Notes under the pieces: generated by a model
What the model saw: the letters and a program-made list of their open reading frames with translations, nothing else
What the model was told of the DNA's origin: nothing
Database searches by the model: none
Assembly: GCA_022495995.1 (NCBI GenBank)
Contig: JAFEMH010000073.1
Span: forward strand, 402,001-466,000
Reading direction: 5' to 3'
From: Adenophora triphylla var. japonica
Lineage: Eukaryota; Streptophyta; Magnoliopsida; Asterales; Campanulaceae
Length of the DNA: 64,000 nt
Part shown: one piece after another, positions 55,330 to 64,000 of the stretch
Layout of the letters: every line of letters begins with the position of its first letter
How positions within the stretch are numbered: position 1 is the stretch's first letter
Translations under genes and position numbers: made by a program

Positions 55330-56660
55330 TTCTACCCTGATTTTCTACCCTGATTTCCTTGAGAACCTTGATTTTCTACACTGATTTCCAAGTGTTCCCT
55401 CTCCTCCATAAATGTTATGAATCCTTAAAACGAAATAGATGAACAACAAAATGTTTATGACCATATATATAAGAGAACAAAGGACTACGCAATAAGGTAG
55501 CACAACGAGAGAGTGGCTAAGTTTGATACAGCCAAACTACTTAACTTAGAGAAGAACAACAAATAAACTAGTATGAAAAGCACAAATCAAGAATGAGCCC
55601 ATTTCATAATGATTGGCAGAAAATCTTAGCAGCCTTGAAAAGCACTGTAACTATTTCCAAATTAAATATTTATTTTTTGCCAGTACTGTTAATTCTGAGA
55701 AAAGTAATAGAACAACAGGGTGTTCAAAAACCTAATAAGGTAGGGAGTATTTATTGACTTAACTCTCACCACAGTACTTTGGATCTTCACTAGCTATTTT
55801 ATTATTGCACCAAGAAATGACTACAAAACTAAATGCATGTTAAACATAATTGATTTTAAAAGAGTGATATACCAGAGAATGAAAGTAAGAGGATCGGAAC
55901 AACTGCAGGGAAATTTAGACTAGAAAATTCAAAGAAGAAACAATTAAGGCATTAGTGATTCCTGCTAATGATCACTCTAATCTGTTTCCGTTGACGTGTT
56001 TGGTTCACTTTTGGCAAAATTTTTCATTCCAAAGGAATGGTCAATTCCACCATTTAAAGAAATTTATCATTCCATTCCGCACTTTCCATAGCAAGCCACT
56101 GAAGGATATCAAACATAATGTTGTAATTTCTCGTAATTACTTTAACAAGAGTGTATATGTTAAATAATGACAAGATGTGGGACAAACAACCTGAATACGA
56201 ATCCCAAGTTGATTAGAACACTTGTGATATTTTAGGGTATTTGATGTAGTTTCGACACAGTTGGGTGCATCTTATATCTTAATTTGTAATCAAGGTGAGA
56301 TAATGGTTGATGTAGTTTTGACTCAGTTAGGTGCATTGTTCCATGTCTCACATGTTTGAAAAAGGTTTTGACTTAATTGGTGCTTTCAAATGAGATTTGA
56401 CCCAAGACATAGATGAGATTTAAAACATGTTTTTGACATATGATGTCTAAGGAAATCTCATAAAAGGTCTAAGAGTCATATAGTGATATGATTGATGTTT
56501 CTACCTAAATAGCTTGATTTCGGGTATTGACTCAGTTAAACCAAAATCAAGTGAAATATGGATCTTAGCCTACTATGATTATATGATACATGTTTGTATT
56601 TGAAGGTGTATAATTTAGTGGGAGTATTTATGAAATACGTTATTTGCTCTTAGATGATAA
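55330..56660. other. Unassigned stretch leading into the copia element
   Basis: No exon recognised. From about 56,190 the text has repeated GATGTAGTTTTGACTCAGTT-type words and is probably 5' untranslated or LTR sequence of the adjacent copia element, but no LTR border or primer-binding site was found. Confidence 0.35.
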
Positions 56661-56678
56661 ATGTGTTGATATTGATAT

Positions 56679-57098
56679 ATGTTTATATTGTTTGCATATT
56701 TTATTGTAGAATGGCTACACACAATAATCAACCCCTCACATCGCGATCGAGTCCTTGAGAAGGACAAGCTTGAGGAGAACGGTACAAACTATTCTGATTG
56801 GATCAGAAGCCTTAGAATTGTTCTAAAGCAAGAGAAGAAACTGTACGTTCTCAATGAACCCATTCCACCTCAACCTGCTCCAAATGCTTCTAGGGCTGAT
56901 AGGGATGCACATAAGAAACATAATGATAATTCTACAGATGTTGCATGCCTTATGCAAGCCACTATGTCTAAGGCTCTTCAGAAGGACCTTGAGCACATAG
57001 ATGTAGCATTTGATCTAGCTAAGTGCTTAAAGGAAATGTTCCAAGTGCAAGCAATGCAAGATGCAAGAAGGGCAATCGGTGGGAGCTCATGTCCTTAA
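56679..57098 (+). pseudogene. copia gag, N-terminal part
   Basis: 139 codons open, with KLEENGTNYSDWIRSLRIVL and DVACLMQATMSKALQ, typical of the UBN2-type gag domain that packages element RNA. The natural start is probably the ATG at 56,712 (MATHNNQPLT) in another frame, so a frameshift lies near 56,750. The frame is lost at about 57,070, where a deletion removes part of the domain. It overlaps the next gag piece by about 38 bases. Confidence 0.8.
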
Positions 57099-57576
57099 GA
57101 TGAAGGGTTACATTGAGCGTCTCGATAGGCTTGGAAATCCGTTGAGTTTGAAACTCGCCACGGATTTGATATTGAATTCATTGCCTGAAAGTTATAGTCA
57201 TTTTATTATGCACTATCACATGACTGGCATGGATAAGAATCTCTCGGAATTGCATGCGATGCTTAAGACCGCAGAGATGAATATCAAGAAGCCTAAAACC
57301 GATACTGTGTTAATGGTTAACAAAGGCAAAGGGTTCAAGAAGGATAACAAAGGTAAAGCAAGTGTTGCTAAACCTAAGGCAAAGGTTGCCGATGCCAAAG
57401 AGGCTCCCAAGGCATCTCAAAAGGATGCGGTTTGCTACCATTGCCAAAAGGTTGGTCATTGGAAGCGCAACTGCAAGGCTTACAAGGAAGGCCTAAAGGC
57501 GAAGAAGGGCAATACGATTGCTGCTGCTTCAGGTATCTATATGATAGATATTTTCCTTTCTGTTTCTAGTTCATAG
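57061..57576 (+). pseudogene. copia gag, C-terminal part with zinc knuckle
   Basis: 171 codons, with VGAHVLKMKGYIERL, LPESYSHFIMHYHM, a Lys/Ala-rich linker and one CCHC zinc knuckle (C-X2-C-X4-H-X4-C). The ATG at 57,061 is not a natural start; it is simply the first Met after the frame change. The frame ends with SVSSS and a stop just before the protease motif. Confidence 0.85.
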
Positions 57577-57984
57577 GTATTAGATACCGGATGTGGATCT
57601 CACATTTGTTTAAATGTGCAGGGACCGAGAAATAGGAAGCTACTCAAACAAGGTGAAGTTGACCTTCGTGTTGGGAATGGAGCAAGAGTTGCTGCATTAG
57701 CCGTAGAGACATATGATGTAACTTTACCTAGTGGCTTAGTACTTGTTTTGAACAATTGTTACTATGTTCCGGATTTGAGTAGGAATATTATTTCTGTTTC
57801 TTGTTTGGATAATGAGGGGTATAATTTTTTTATTGCGAATAAGAAGTTTTATATTTATTTAAATGATATGCTTTATGGTATTGCAAATTCATTTAATGGC
57901 CTTTATGTTCTTGATGTTGATGAGAAACAAAATAGTGTTGAAAATGTTTATCATGTGGATAAGAAGTCAAATCGAATGACGTGA
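57577..57984 (+). pseudogene. copia protease and pre-integrase region
   Basis: The frame begins VLDTGCGSHICLN, where DTG is the catalytic triad of the aspartic protease. It continues through LRVGNGARVAALAV, NNCYYVPDLSRNII and NGLYVLDVDE to a stop at 57,982, after which HCRLDHINEKR continues in frame. The polyprotein has one stop before and one inside this part. Confidence 0.85.
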
Positions 57985-58038
57985 ACAACTCGTTCATGGC
58001 ATTGTCGGCTTGATCATATAAACGAGAAACGCATTTCT

Positions 58039-58129
58039 AAACTCCACAAAAATGGAATGTTAGACTCACATGATTATGAATCATATGAGATATGAAAAAC
58101 TCCACAAAGATGGAATGTTAGACTCACAT
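58039..58129. repeat. Short duplication at the copia breakpoint
   Basis: AAACTCCACAAAAATGGAATG with its continuation TTAGACTCACAT occurs at 58,039-58,071 and again, with one change, at 58,095-58,129, exactly where copia homology ends and R1/LACS sequence starts. Confidence 0.9.
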
Positions 58130-58520
58130 AGACAAGTAACTAACGAAAAAGAAACACAATTTATCAATGTGTTAAGTTGCATGGACAAAGTATCTAAAAC
58201 TCATCCAAATTCATCATTTTAAACTTCATAGTAATAGAATTCTGCACTGACATGGACTCCGATGGCACCTTTCAATTATTTTACCAATAAATTTATGTAC
58301 AAAACATAAATAAAATTAATCAAGGGTACAAATACGTCCGGGTCACATTGGATGGACCTCGTCGATAATAATGAAGTAAATAAATTAGAGGCAAGGTATT
58401 AGTCTCCATCCTTGTACATTGTCAATGACATTCTGTATGATGAAGCAAAACCGATTAGAAAGAGGCCATTGATAGTTATCTCAATTTTCTTCCGGCCATT
58501 TCAAAGTTAAATGAAATGAA
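58130..58520 (-). repeat. R1 right part plus LACS 3' end (copy e)
   Basis: Colinear with 60,400-60,770 and with 34,960-35,110. On the minus strand at about 58,410-58,455 it carries a degraded version of the LACS last exon (compare NVIDKMYKGGD at 60.7 kb), with the intron acceptor GCTTCATCATACAG lightly altered. Confidence 0.7.
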
Positions 58521-58527
58521 CTAATGA

Positions 58528-58632
58528 TTATCCCTCCATCCTAAAGGGTATTTATGTACATTTTCACTAAAAAATGATTAAATTGTCCCTAAAAGTATTA
58601 AAGTAGACATTTATTTTGGGCTGGATGAGCAA
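58528..58632. mobile_element. Small degraded MITE
   Basis: TCCCTCCATCCTAAAGGG on the left and CATTTATTTTGGGCTGGATGAG on the right are degraded Stowaway ends about 100 bases apart. A sister lies at 60,795-60,890. Confidence 0.55.
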
Positions 58633-58734
58633 TTGAAATATTGTTCTAGGTTAACTTTTCAAAAATAGAAGTGGATTATTTTTTGGGACCAAGGAAGTGA
58701 AATATGTTCTCGATATTTAAAAGGAAAAGAGAAA

Positions 58735-59265
58735 GATGTGCAAGACAGTTCCAAAGAGAACTACTCAGTCTCCGAGTATGTACTCTTTTAACCTTGGGAT
58801 TTTCACACAGTGATACATCATTCTCTTATGTTCAACAACTTGCTTATTTGGGTTCGCAACAAAACAAAAACAAGAAAAGACTCGACGTTATTTCCATATA
58901 CCCATATCCATTATTGAAAGATTTTTTTTGGCTATACAAGAGAAAGTAGAACAATAGCAAATAAAGAGATTTTGGTTCCAGCAAAGTCCTTACAATATAG
59001 ATACATTTAATGAGTGAGATTAAAACCAATTAAAAGACTGAAGAAACAAACCTGTGTGGAGCCACCAATCAACCAAAACCTCATTAGTGAGGTCATCGCG
59101 TTTGAAATACCCTGAGAGTAAGGAATATCCCATTTCAGGAACAGATTCTAAGCGTGCATCTAAATTTGGTACAGGAAGGCCCACTGTACCCAGCATAACC
59201 ATTTCATTTGGTAGAGAGACAAACGATCTAGCCCAGCTCTGTTAGGCCTATATTGCAGTGACAGA
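58735..59265 (-). pseudogene. LACS: Long-chain acyl-CoA synthetase (LACS) fragment, copy 2
   Basis: Minus-strand pieces: 59,055-59,265 (FVSLPNEM, MLGTVGLPVPNLDARLESV, PEMGYSLLSGYFKRDDL, VLVDWWLHTG) and 58,735-58,870 (VANPNKQVVEH, LKEYILG). It shares with copy 1 the deletion between VPEMGY and the SGYF segment, so both descend from one already-broken copy. WFHTG has become WLHTG. The WQSNGSLKI exon of copy 1 is missing. Confidence 0.88.
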
Positions 59266-59269
59266 AACA

Positions 59270-60100
59270 AAAATCAAAAAAGAAAAATAAGCTCCCATGA
59301 TCTAAGTAATGATGATTCTACGACTCAAAAATTTAAGCCATAGACTATTGAGAATTTAGGATATTATGGGGATAGAAACATGAAATACCTAGGAGTATAC
59401 TCCCTCCGTCCCATTAAGCTTAAGAAGATTCCATTTTGCTCGGGAATTAAGGAATATTATTATAGTATTAGGAGAGAGAATGAGTGGAAGAAGTGTTGTG
59501 AGTGTGAAAAATTAAATAGGAAAGAGAATGAGTGGAGGGAATAGTAAATTATAATGTGTTGTGAGTATTAAAATAATGTAGGAGAGAGAATGAGTGGAGA
59601 GAATAGTGATTTAAGGTTTCCTTTTTGGAATTTCTTAAGACTTATGGGACGCCCAAAATGGAAAGTTTTCTTAAGACTTATGGGACAGAGGGAGTATAGT
59701 GTTAATACCATATCCTACAAGGATATGAGAACATGTCACCACTCTGAGAAAAACTTCTACAGGAGAAGCTAAAAAGAAAAAAAGAAAAAAAATGAGCACA
59801 AGTGAACATTAGTACTGCAAACTTGTTACTAAGTGAAGATGCCTCAAAGTGTTTATGACCTTTATTCATTTTACCAGATTTGCAGCAAAATGTAAGATTC
59901 TAAATTCAGATTAAATGATATCAAATTGGTCTCTAATAGGAATTGGACAACAAAAATATTGCGCCTCCATTCCAACAACCATTAACAAATGGCAATATGG
60001 GGGCTTATCTTGTGATACGTTTGCCTACTCTGTTAAGAACAGAACGATGTTCCTCAAGGTAGAAAATAAGGCTTAAAAAAGGAGATATTTGATATCAACA
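59270..60100. repeat. Duplicated intron block with MITE (partner 54,900-55,320)
   Basis: Colinear with the partner except for MITE 16 and an extra segment at about 59,780-59,890. Confidence 0.88.
59400..59694. mobile_element. Stowaway-type MITE 16 with proven empty site
   Basis: CTCCCTCCGTCCCATTAAGC and GGGACAGAGGGAG bound 295 bases between two TA dinucleotides. The sister block at 55,018 has the same flanks with a single TA and no insert. An internal CTTAAGACTTATGGGAC word occurs twice near the right end. Confidence 0.95.
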
Positions 60101-60189
60101 CAAAGTTAGGAATCGATTGGTGCATGCAGAGCATATTCAAAGATTGTACGAGTCTCGAAATGAAAGACCGGAAATCTAAAAAATATTTA

Positions 60190-60790
60190 TGAATTTTTAC
60201 AATAAAAAAAATCAACTTCTTAATAGTGACACTTAAATATAAAAAGATAATTCATTTTAGAAGAAGAAGAAAGTATTTTGTTAATTGATCGTACTAAAAG
60301 GTGTGGGAAAAAAAAAACCTAGCCAAACACAGGGCAAAATGACAGTAAATGGCCTCGTCAACATTGATGAAAAATCAAATGCTCTACTATATATTCATGA
60401 CAGTAACTAACAAAAAAAAAACACAATTTAATCAATATGTTGCATGGACATAGTATACAAAACTCATCCAAATTCATCATTTTAAACTTCATAGCATCTA
60501 CACTGACTTGGACTTCGATGATGGGGTCTTTCAATTATTTTACCAATAAATATATGTACAAAACAGAAATAGTATTAATCAAGGGTACAAATATGTCCGG
60601 GTCACATTGGATAGACCTCATCAATAATAATGTTGTAAATAGATTAGTGGCAAGGTCTCAGTCTCCACCTTTGTACATCTTGTCAATAACATTCTGCATG
60701 ATGAAGCAAAACCGTTTAGAAAGTGCTATTGATAGTTATCTCAGTTTCGGTCTTTGAGTTTTTTAAAGTTAAAATGATATGTATGAATGA
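60190..60790 (-). repeat. LACS: R1 right part plus LACS last exon (copy d)
   Basis: Colinear with 34,680-35,110 and 58,130-58,520. On the minus strand an acceptor TTGCTTCATCATGCAG leads to NVIDKMYKGGD and a stop at about 60,665, the usual short last exon of LACS genes (after LLKYYQ). The rest is 3' flank. This shows that R1 includes LACS 3' sequence. Confidence 0.75.
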
Positions 60791-60794
60791 TTAT

Positions 60795-60890
60795 CCCTCC
60801 GTCTTAAAGGGTATTTATGTACATTTTCACTAAAAATGCTTAAATTGTCTCTAAAAATATTGAAGTAGCCACTCATTTTGGGATGGATGA
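60795..60890. mobile_element. Small degraded MITE
   Basis: TCCCTCCGTCTTAAAGGG and CATTTTGGGATGGATGAG are inverted, degraded Stowaway ends. Sister of 58,528-58,632. Confidence 0.6.
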
Positions 60891-61064
60891 GCAATTGAAA
60901 TAATATTTCGTTTTGTCTTTTCAAAAATAGAAGTGGATTATTTTTTTGGACCAAAGGAACAAGTCCGATAACATTCAACCAAAAAGTGATAACTACGGGG
61001 TGGGAAAGCCTATCCAGTTCTATATAGAAATTCACGGACATCCTTCGCCGTCAATGAAAAATAA

Positions 61065-61314
61065 TCCCTTCCGTCCGTGAAAGTTCGTTCCACTTTGACT
61101 TTTATGGTCAATCCAATCGAATTTTGACCATAATGAAAACCTAATTATCTCTTTGCAGTTCTAAAAATTGTTATTGATTCATTATTAGGAATAGTATCAA
61201 TCACAATATTTAGAATTGCATAAAGATAATTAGGTTTCTATAAAACTATGGTCAAAGTTCGATTGAATTGACCATCAAAGTGAAAGTGGAACGAACTTTC
61301 CGTGACGGAGGGAG
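61065..61314. mobile_element. Long-hairpin Stowaway MITE 17
   Basis: TCCCTTCCGTCCGTGAAAGTTCG on the left mirrors CGAACTTTCCGTGACGGAGGGAG on the right. Pairing continues through the GACCATA and CCTAATTA segments. It is absent from the paralogous block at 1,280-1,290. Confidence 0.93.
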
Positions 61315-61987
61315 TATTCTCTTCATACGCCCCCTACCTACCATACAAGCCTTCCTTAAAAGTGCAGACAGAATAGACAAACTAAATACTGATATGCAAA
61401 TGAAGGACACACGTAAAGAGATAACAGCATATACCCACGTACTCACAAGGGGAAGCTCCCAAGCCAGTTGCGAGCATCGAGACAAAACGTGATGATTATC
61501 GCGTAAAGAGACCCATCGATTACTACATTTCCAGTATATTCACATTCACAGTCAATGAAGGATATGCGGCACATGTGCCTGATGAGATACGAGAATTTGT
61601 ACATTTTTGCAAAGAAGACATGTAACTAGTTACTAACCAGTATAGTAACGTAATGTTAACGAAATGCCAATTAACCATCAGCTTATTTAGCTAGTTATGC
61701 AGTAGAAGCAGAGGCACAATATCAGAAAACAAATGAAGAAAACCAAATGCTGAAACGAGTAAAAACAGAAATTGAGACACCTGGCACTGCTACAGAACGA
61801 ACTCCAGGTACCATACATGTAGCAATGAAGAGGATGCACCCAAGCATGCAATTTGATAAACACAGATCAACAAGGAACACCAATGTTGCTTCTGCACAAG
61901 ATAAAACACACAAACACTTGAACAGTAATATAATTGCAGAAATTTTCTTACAGTGTCTGCAACATTACACACGAAGACAAAGTGCAC

Positions 61988-62776
61988 CTTTAGACAGGAA
62001 GTTAAAGTGTCTGTGAAAAGCGCATACACCAACTTACAAAGTCTTAAGAGTCAGAAAGTCTTAAAGAGTCAGAAAAAATCTCCTATGTAATTGAAGAAAG
62101 AAAGGAGGGGGGATAGGAGGATGGAACTGAAACAACTTCATATTAATCAAACTTTTACATTGTAATGTTCAATAATTGCAAAGAGGGATTAACTGCGAAG
62201 CAGTGGTGTGTGAAGTACCTGAGGCTCCACGAATACAACTATCGGCATCAGCATTCACCACAGTTGAGGTATCAATATCACCAATCCCGGTGCTGGGGAA
62301 AAAGAGATTAGAGAATCAGGAAGATTTCAGACAAGCAACAATATAGTGACCAACAATTACCACACCACACCATCAAAGGATCGGCAACTTTAAGTGATCA
62401 ACATTACAAGGAAGTCTTATTTGATGGGTGGCACTATTTGCATCCATCCCTTTTCTATGTACACCCACATTTCTTAATAAATGTATAGTAGCATTGTTCA
62501 TACATGAACATTTGAGGTGCAGTAAGACGTATCTTTGGAGAAGAAATGATGAAGAGAGTTTGGTAAATGTTGTCCAAATTTAGTGTCTTCATCCAACTCC
62601 CTTCATCATTTCCTCTCTGAAATTGCAGCATTAATCAAAAACTAACATTCAAATGGGATAAGCAACTAAGAAAGTATCGAGGATAGCAATAACTGCTCCG
62701 CGGCCATCGAATTCAGGGTGAGCTTCAATGAACCAATCAGCGTCGATCTCCTTCTTTGGCATGAGCGACGCTACAA
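61988..62776 (-). pseudogene. TPP2: TPP2 fragment, copy B (N-terminal exons)
   Basis: Minus-strand pieces in order: 62,682-62,776 (ASLMPKKEIDADWFIEAHPE, FDGRGAVIAILD), 62,219-62,292 (TGIGDIDTSTVV, SCIRGASG) and 61,988-62,031 (LVYALFTDTLTSCLK). Splice dinucleotides are kept at most ends. The first piece stops just before the catalytic Asp motif (FDSGVD in the family), which is replaced by LDT. The next exon (KERKKRW type) and everything after it is missing; the remaining bases match intron sequence next to copy A. Confidence 0.88.
62320..62680. other. Intron-like stretch
   Basis: Between TPP2 pieces. Contains the CATCCCTTTTCTATGTACACCCAC word shared with 19,080. Nothing else recognised. Confidence 0.5.
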
Positions 62777-62819
62777 CTGAAATCATTATAATCTAATTAC
62801 AGCTCTCGTGTGTGTAAGT

Positions 62820-62905
62820 AGTGATTTACTCGAGAGGGGGGAGGAGAAAGCAAGATAGGGGAGAGAGAGAGAGAGAGAGAGAGGGAAAGAGAGAGTGAGA
62901 GAGAT
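62820..62905. repeat. (GA)n-rich leader-like segment
   Basis: Purine-rich plus strand with (GA)13 at about 62,861-62,882. On the minus strand it is a CT-rich stretch just upstream of the TPP2 N-terminal exon, a usual 5' leader composition. Confidence 0.8.
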
Positions 62906-63134
62906 AACCCACTTGATTTGCCAGCTTGTTTGTTGATACTTATCTTATAAATGAAAGGATGGAAAATCACAAGACTTTTGAAAATATTCATATGCTCCGT
63001 AACAAGGTTTACAATGAAAATGTTAACCATACCAATATTTCTAGTGCTTAATGAAGAAATGCTAATTAAGATAAATGACTAGTCAGCTTGAATAAGGCCT
63101 TCTCCAACAGACAACATATCTTTTAGGCAAACAA

Positions 63135-64000
63135 TCAATAGGAATACAGGTATTTTCAATAGCCTTTCTTACATTGTATGGGGTCACAGTGATTCCCTCG
63201 GCCTACAAGATGTCACTGGTGACTGTCATACAATACAAGAAAAGAGAGTCAATATATGGTTTTAGGAGGGGAAACAGAAGGAAAAGCATAATTAAATACC
63301 CATCAAAAATTGTAAATTTGTTATTAATAAACTATAAATAGTACTATCAAAAATAATTTTTTAAAATTTCATTGTAATAAAATAAAAAAACTCATCCCAT
63401 AAACAAGTGACATTAGATGTTCGTCCTGCATACATAAGTCATCTAAAATAGTTATTTTAACATGAACTAGAAACCTAAAGAGACTGCAAGCTTTCATGTG
63501 ACTAAACAACAACAACAATCCTTAATCCCAAAATGATTTGGGGTCAGCTAACATGAATTGTCAAAGAAAAAAAGCGATAAAAAGGTTAAAATAATGATAA
63601 ATAAATAAATAAAATGTGAAAGCTAAGAAGAAATTTAATAAAATTTACATATATCCCTTTCCCTCCGTCAGATGTGCCTAGGTATGAATACTACTAGAAG
63701 ATCATTATTTCAGAAGAAACATTGTAAATAATGCACTAAAATACCTGGTAAAAACCGTCACTGGAATACGGAAAAGATGTCTGCGCCATGGAGCTTTGCA
63801 ATCTATCCCGTAGACTTCAAAATAATGTAAACCATCAATAAGACTTGTAGGATCTACAAGCATAACATAGAAAGAAAATGATCAACCGCTTATGACATGC
63901 AAGATATTAGAAATGTGCAAAGGGACAGCAAAACGGAGCAGACTAACTTGAAGCTACGGCCGTTATGTGTGAGCAGACTCAGGAGCTCTGACAACGTCTT
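63135..64000 (-). pseudogene. TPP2: TPP2 fragment, copy C (central exons), reaching the window end
   Basis: Minus-strand pieces: 63,949-64,000 (LLTHNGRSF, frameshifted from DVVRAPE), 63,745-63,853 (DPTSLIDGLHYFEVYGIDCK, then LFRIPVTV) and 63,135-63,202 (AEGITVTPYNVRKAIENT). Splice AG and GT are present at 63,202, 63,853 and 63,745. In TPP2 the AEGI segment precedes the LLT and DPT segments, so exon order is inverted here and two partial copies must be joined. More of the gene may lie beyond the window. Confidence 0.87.
63506..63632 (-). mobile_element. Au-type SINE 3' fragment plus flank
   Basis: ACAACAACAACAATCCTTAATCCC and ATGATTTGGGGTCAGCTAACATG form the complement of an Au SINE tail. The following 70 bases, to AAAGCTAAGAAG, are also shared with 12,693-12,840, so the SINE and its flank were copied together. 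Confidence 0.65.

Larger units (their letters stand above)
56670..58129 (+). mobile_element. Ty1/copia retrotransposon fragment (gag to pre-integrase)
   Basis: A plus-strand gag region at 56,712-57,575 is broken by at least two frame changes (NYSDWIRSLRIVLK in one frame, HVLKMKGYIERLDRLGNPLS in the next) and ends with the zinc knuckle CYHCQKVGHWKRNC. A stop precedes the protease start DTGCGSHICLNVQGP, followed by YYVPDLSRNIISVSCL and the pre-integrase HCRLDHINEKRISKLHK. Integrase, reverse transcriptase and RNase H are missing. The element stops at 58,129 next to a short tandem copy of its last codons. Confidence 0.93.

Noticed and set aside
56164..56700. 5' LTR and primer-binding site of the copia element
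   Set aside because: No TG...CA pair, target duplication or tRNA-complementary site could be identified.
61060..61320. Plus-strand frame continuing through the MITE into 61,492
   Set aside because: The start lies in the MITE right end and the remainder is the TPP2 intron block; no coding motif.

Overview
This is nuclear DNA of a flowering plant, most likely an asterid dicot (Lamiales would fit, but the species cannot be named from sequence alone). It is AT-rich and crowded with Stowaway-type MITEs whose ends read CTCCCTCCGTCCC. It also holds Au-type SINE pieces, Helitron ends, a CACTA end, Ty1/copia and LTR-retrotransposon remains, and intron-bearing plant gene pieces. I find no intact protein-coding gene. 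Almost all short open frames are chance frames in non-coding or transposon DNA.

The striking content is a mosaic of exon-sized fragments from at least eight unrelated plant genes. Every fragment that can be identified lies on the minus strand and often keeps its splice sites. Right to left they are: tripeptidyl peptidase II (TPP2; 64.0-61.2 kb), long-chain acyl-CoA synthetase (LACS; 60.7-58.4 and 54.9-53.6), gamma-tubulin complex protein 5-like (GCP5; 52.2-51.5), a CURLY LEAF/SWINGER-type histone methyltransferase SET domain (51.4-50.4), a ROP/RAC small GTPase (49.8), V-ATPase subunit a (VHA-a; 39.0-38.1 and 32.3-31.4), more TPP2 (37.8-37.6), aldehyde dehydrogenase family 10 (ALDH10; 29.5-27.5, 24.2-23.2, 22.4-21.1), a RadA-like DNA repair protein (18.9, 17.1, 13.4-12.5) and TPP2 again (1.9-0.3). 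Frameshifts, scrambled exon order, missing catalytic exons and exon-to-exon fusions show that these are relics.

The fragments sit in blocks that have been copied repeatedly within the window: 10.3-12.4 with 35.5-37.6 kb (about 98% identical by eye); 31.4-33.8 with 38.1-40.5 kb (both carry the same promoter and first exon); 24.1-24.9 with 27.5-28.2 kb; 54.4-55.3 with 58.7-60.1 kb; 1.2-1.9 with 61.0-62.0 kb; and a dispersed repeat called R1 here (2.5, 34.0, 48.7, 58.1 and 60.2 kb). Three Helitron-like 3' ends (hairpin plus CTAG before T) are visible, at 4,100 (minus), 6,231 (plus) and 49,463 (minus). At 49,463 the end interrupts an R1 copy exactly between A and T, and the ROP, SET and GCP5 pieces lie just inside it. 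A rolling-circle element that collects gene pieces in one orientation is therefore a good candidate for building at least part of the mosaic.

The middle of the window (40.5-48.7 kb) has a different character. It holds a cluster of AAAACTAGTTTT palindromes, long degenerate arrays built on GTGCCAGT, a GC-rich inverted-repeat element, an LTR-like segment with ACGACTCGTCC repeats, a duplicated AT-rich segment and a CACTA end. Paralogous empty sites date some insertions: the MITE at 59,400-59,694 is exactly absent from the sister block at 55,018. Gene names rest on remembered family motifs and were not checked against a database.
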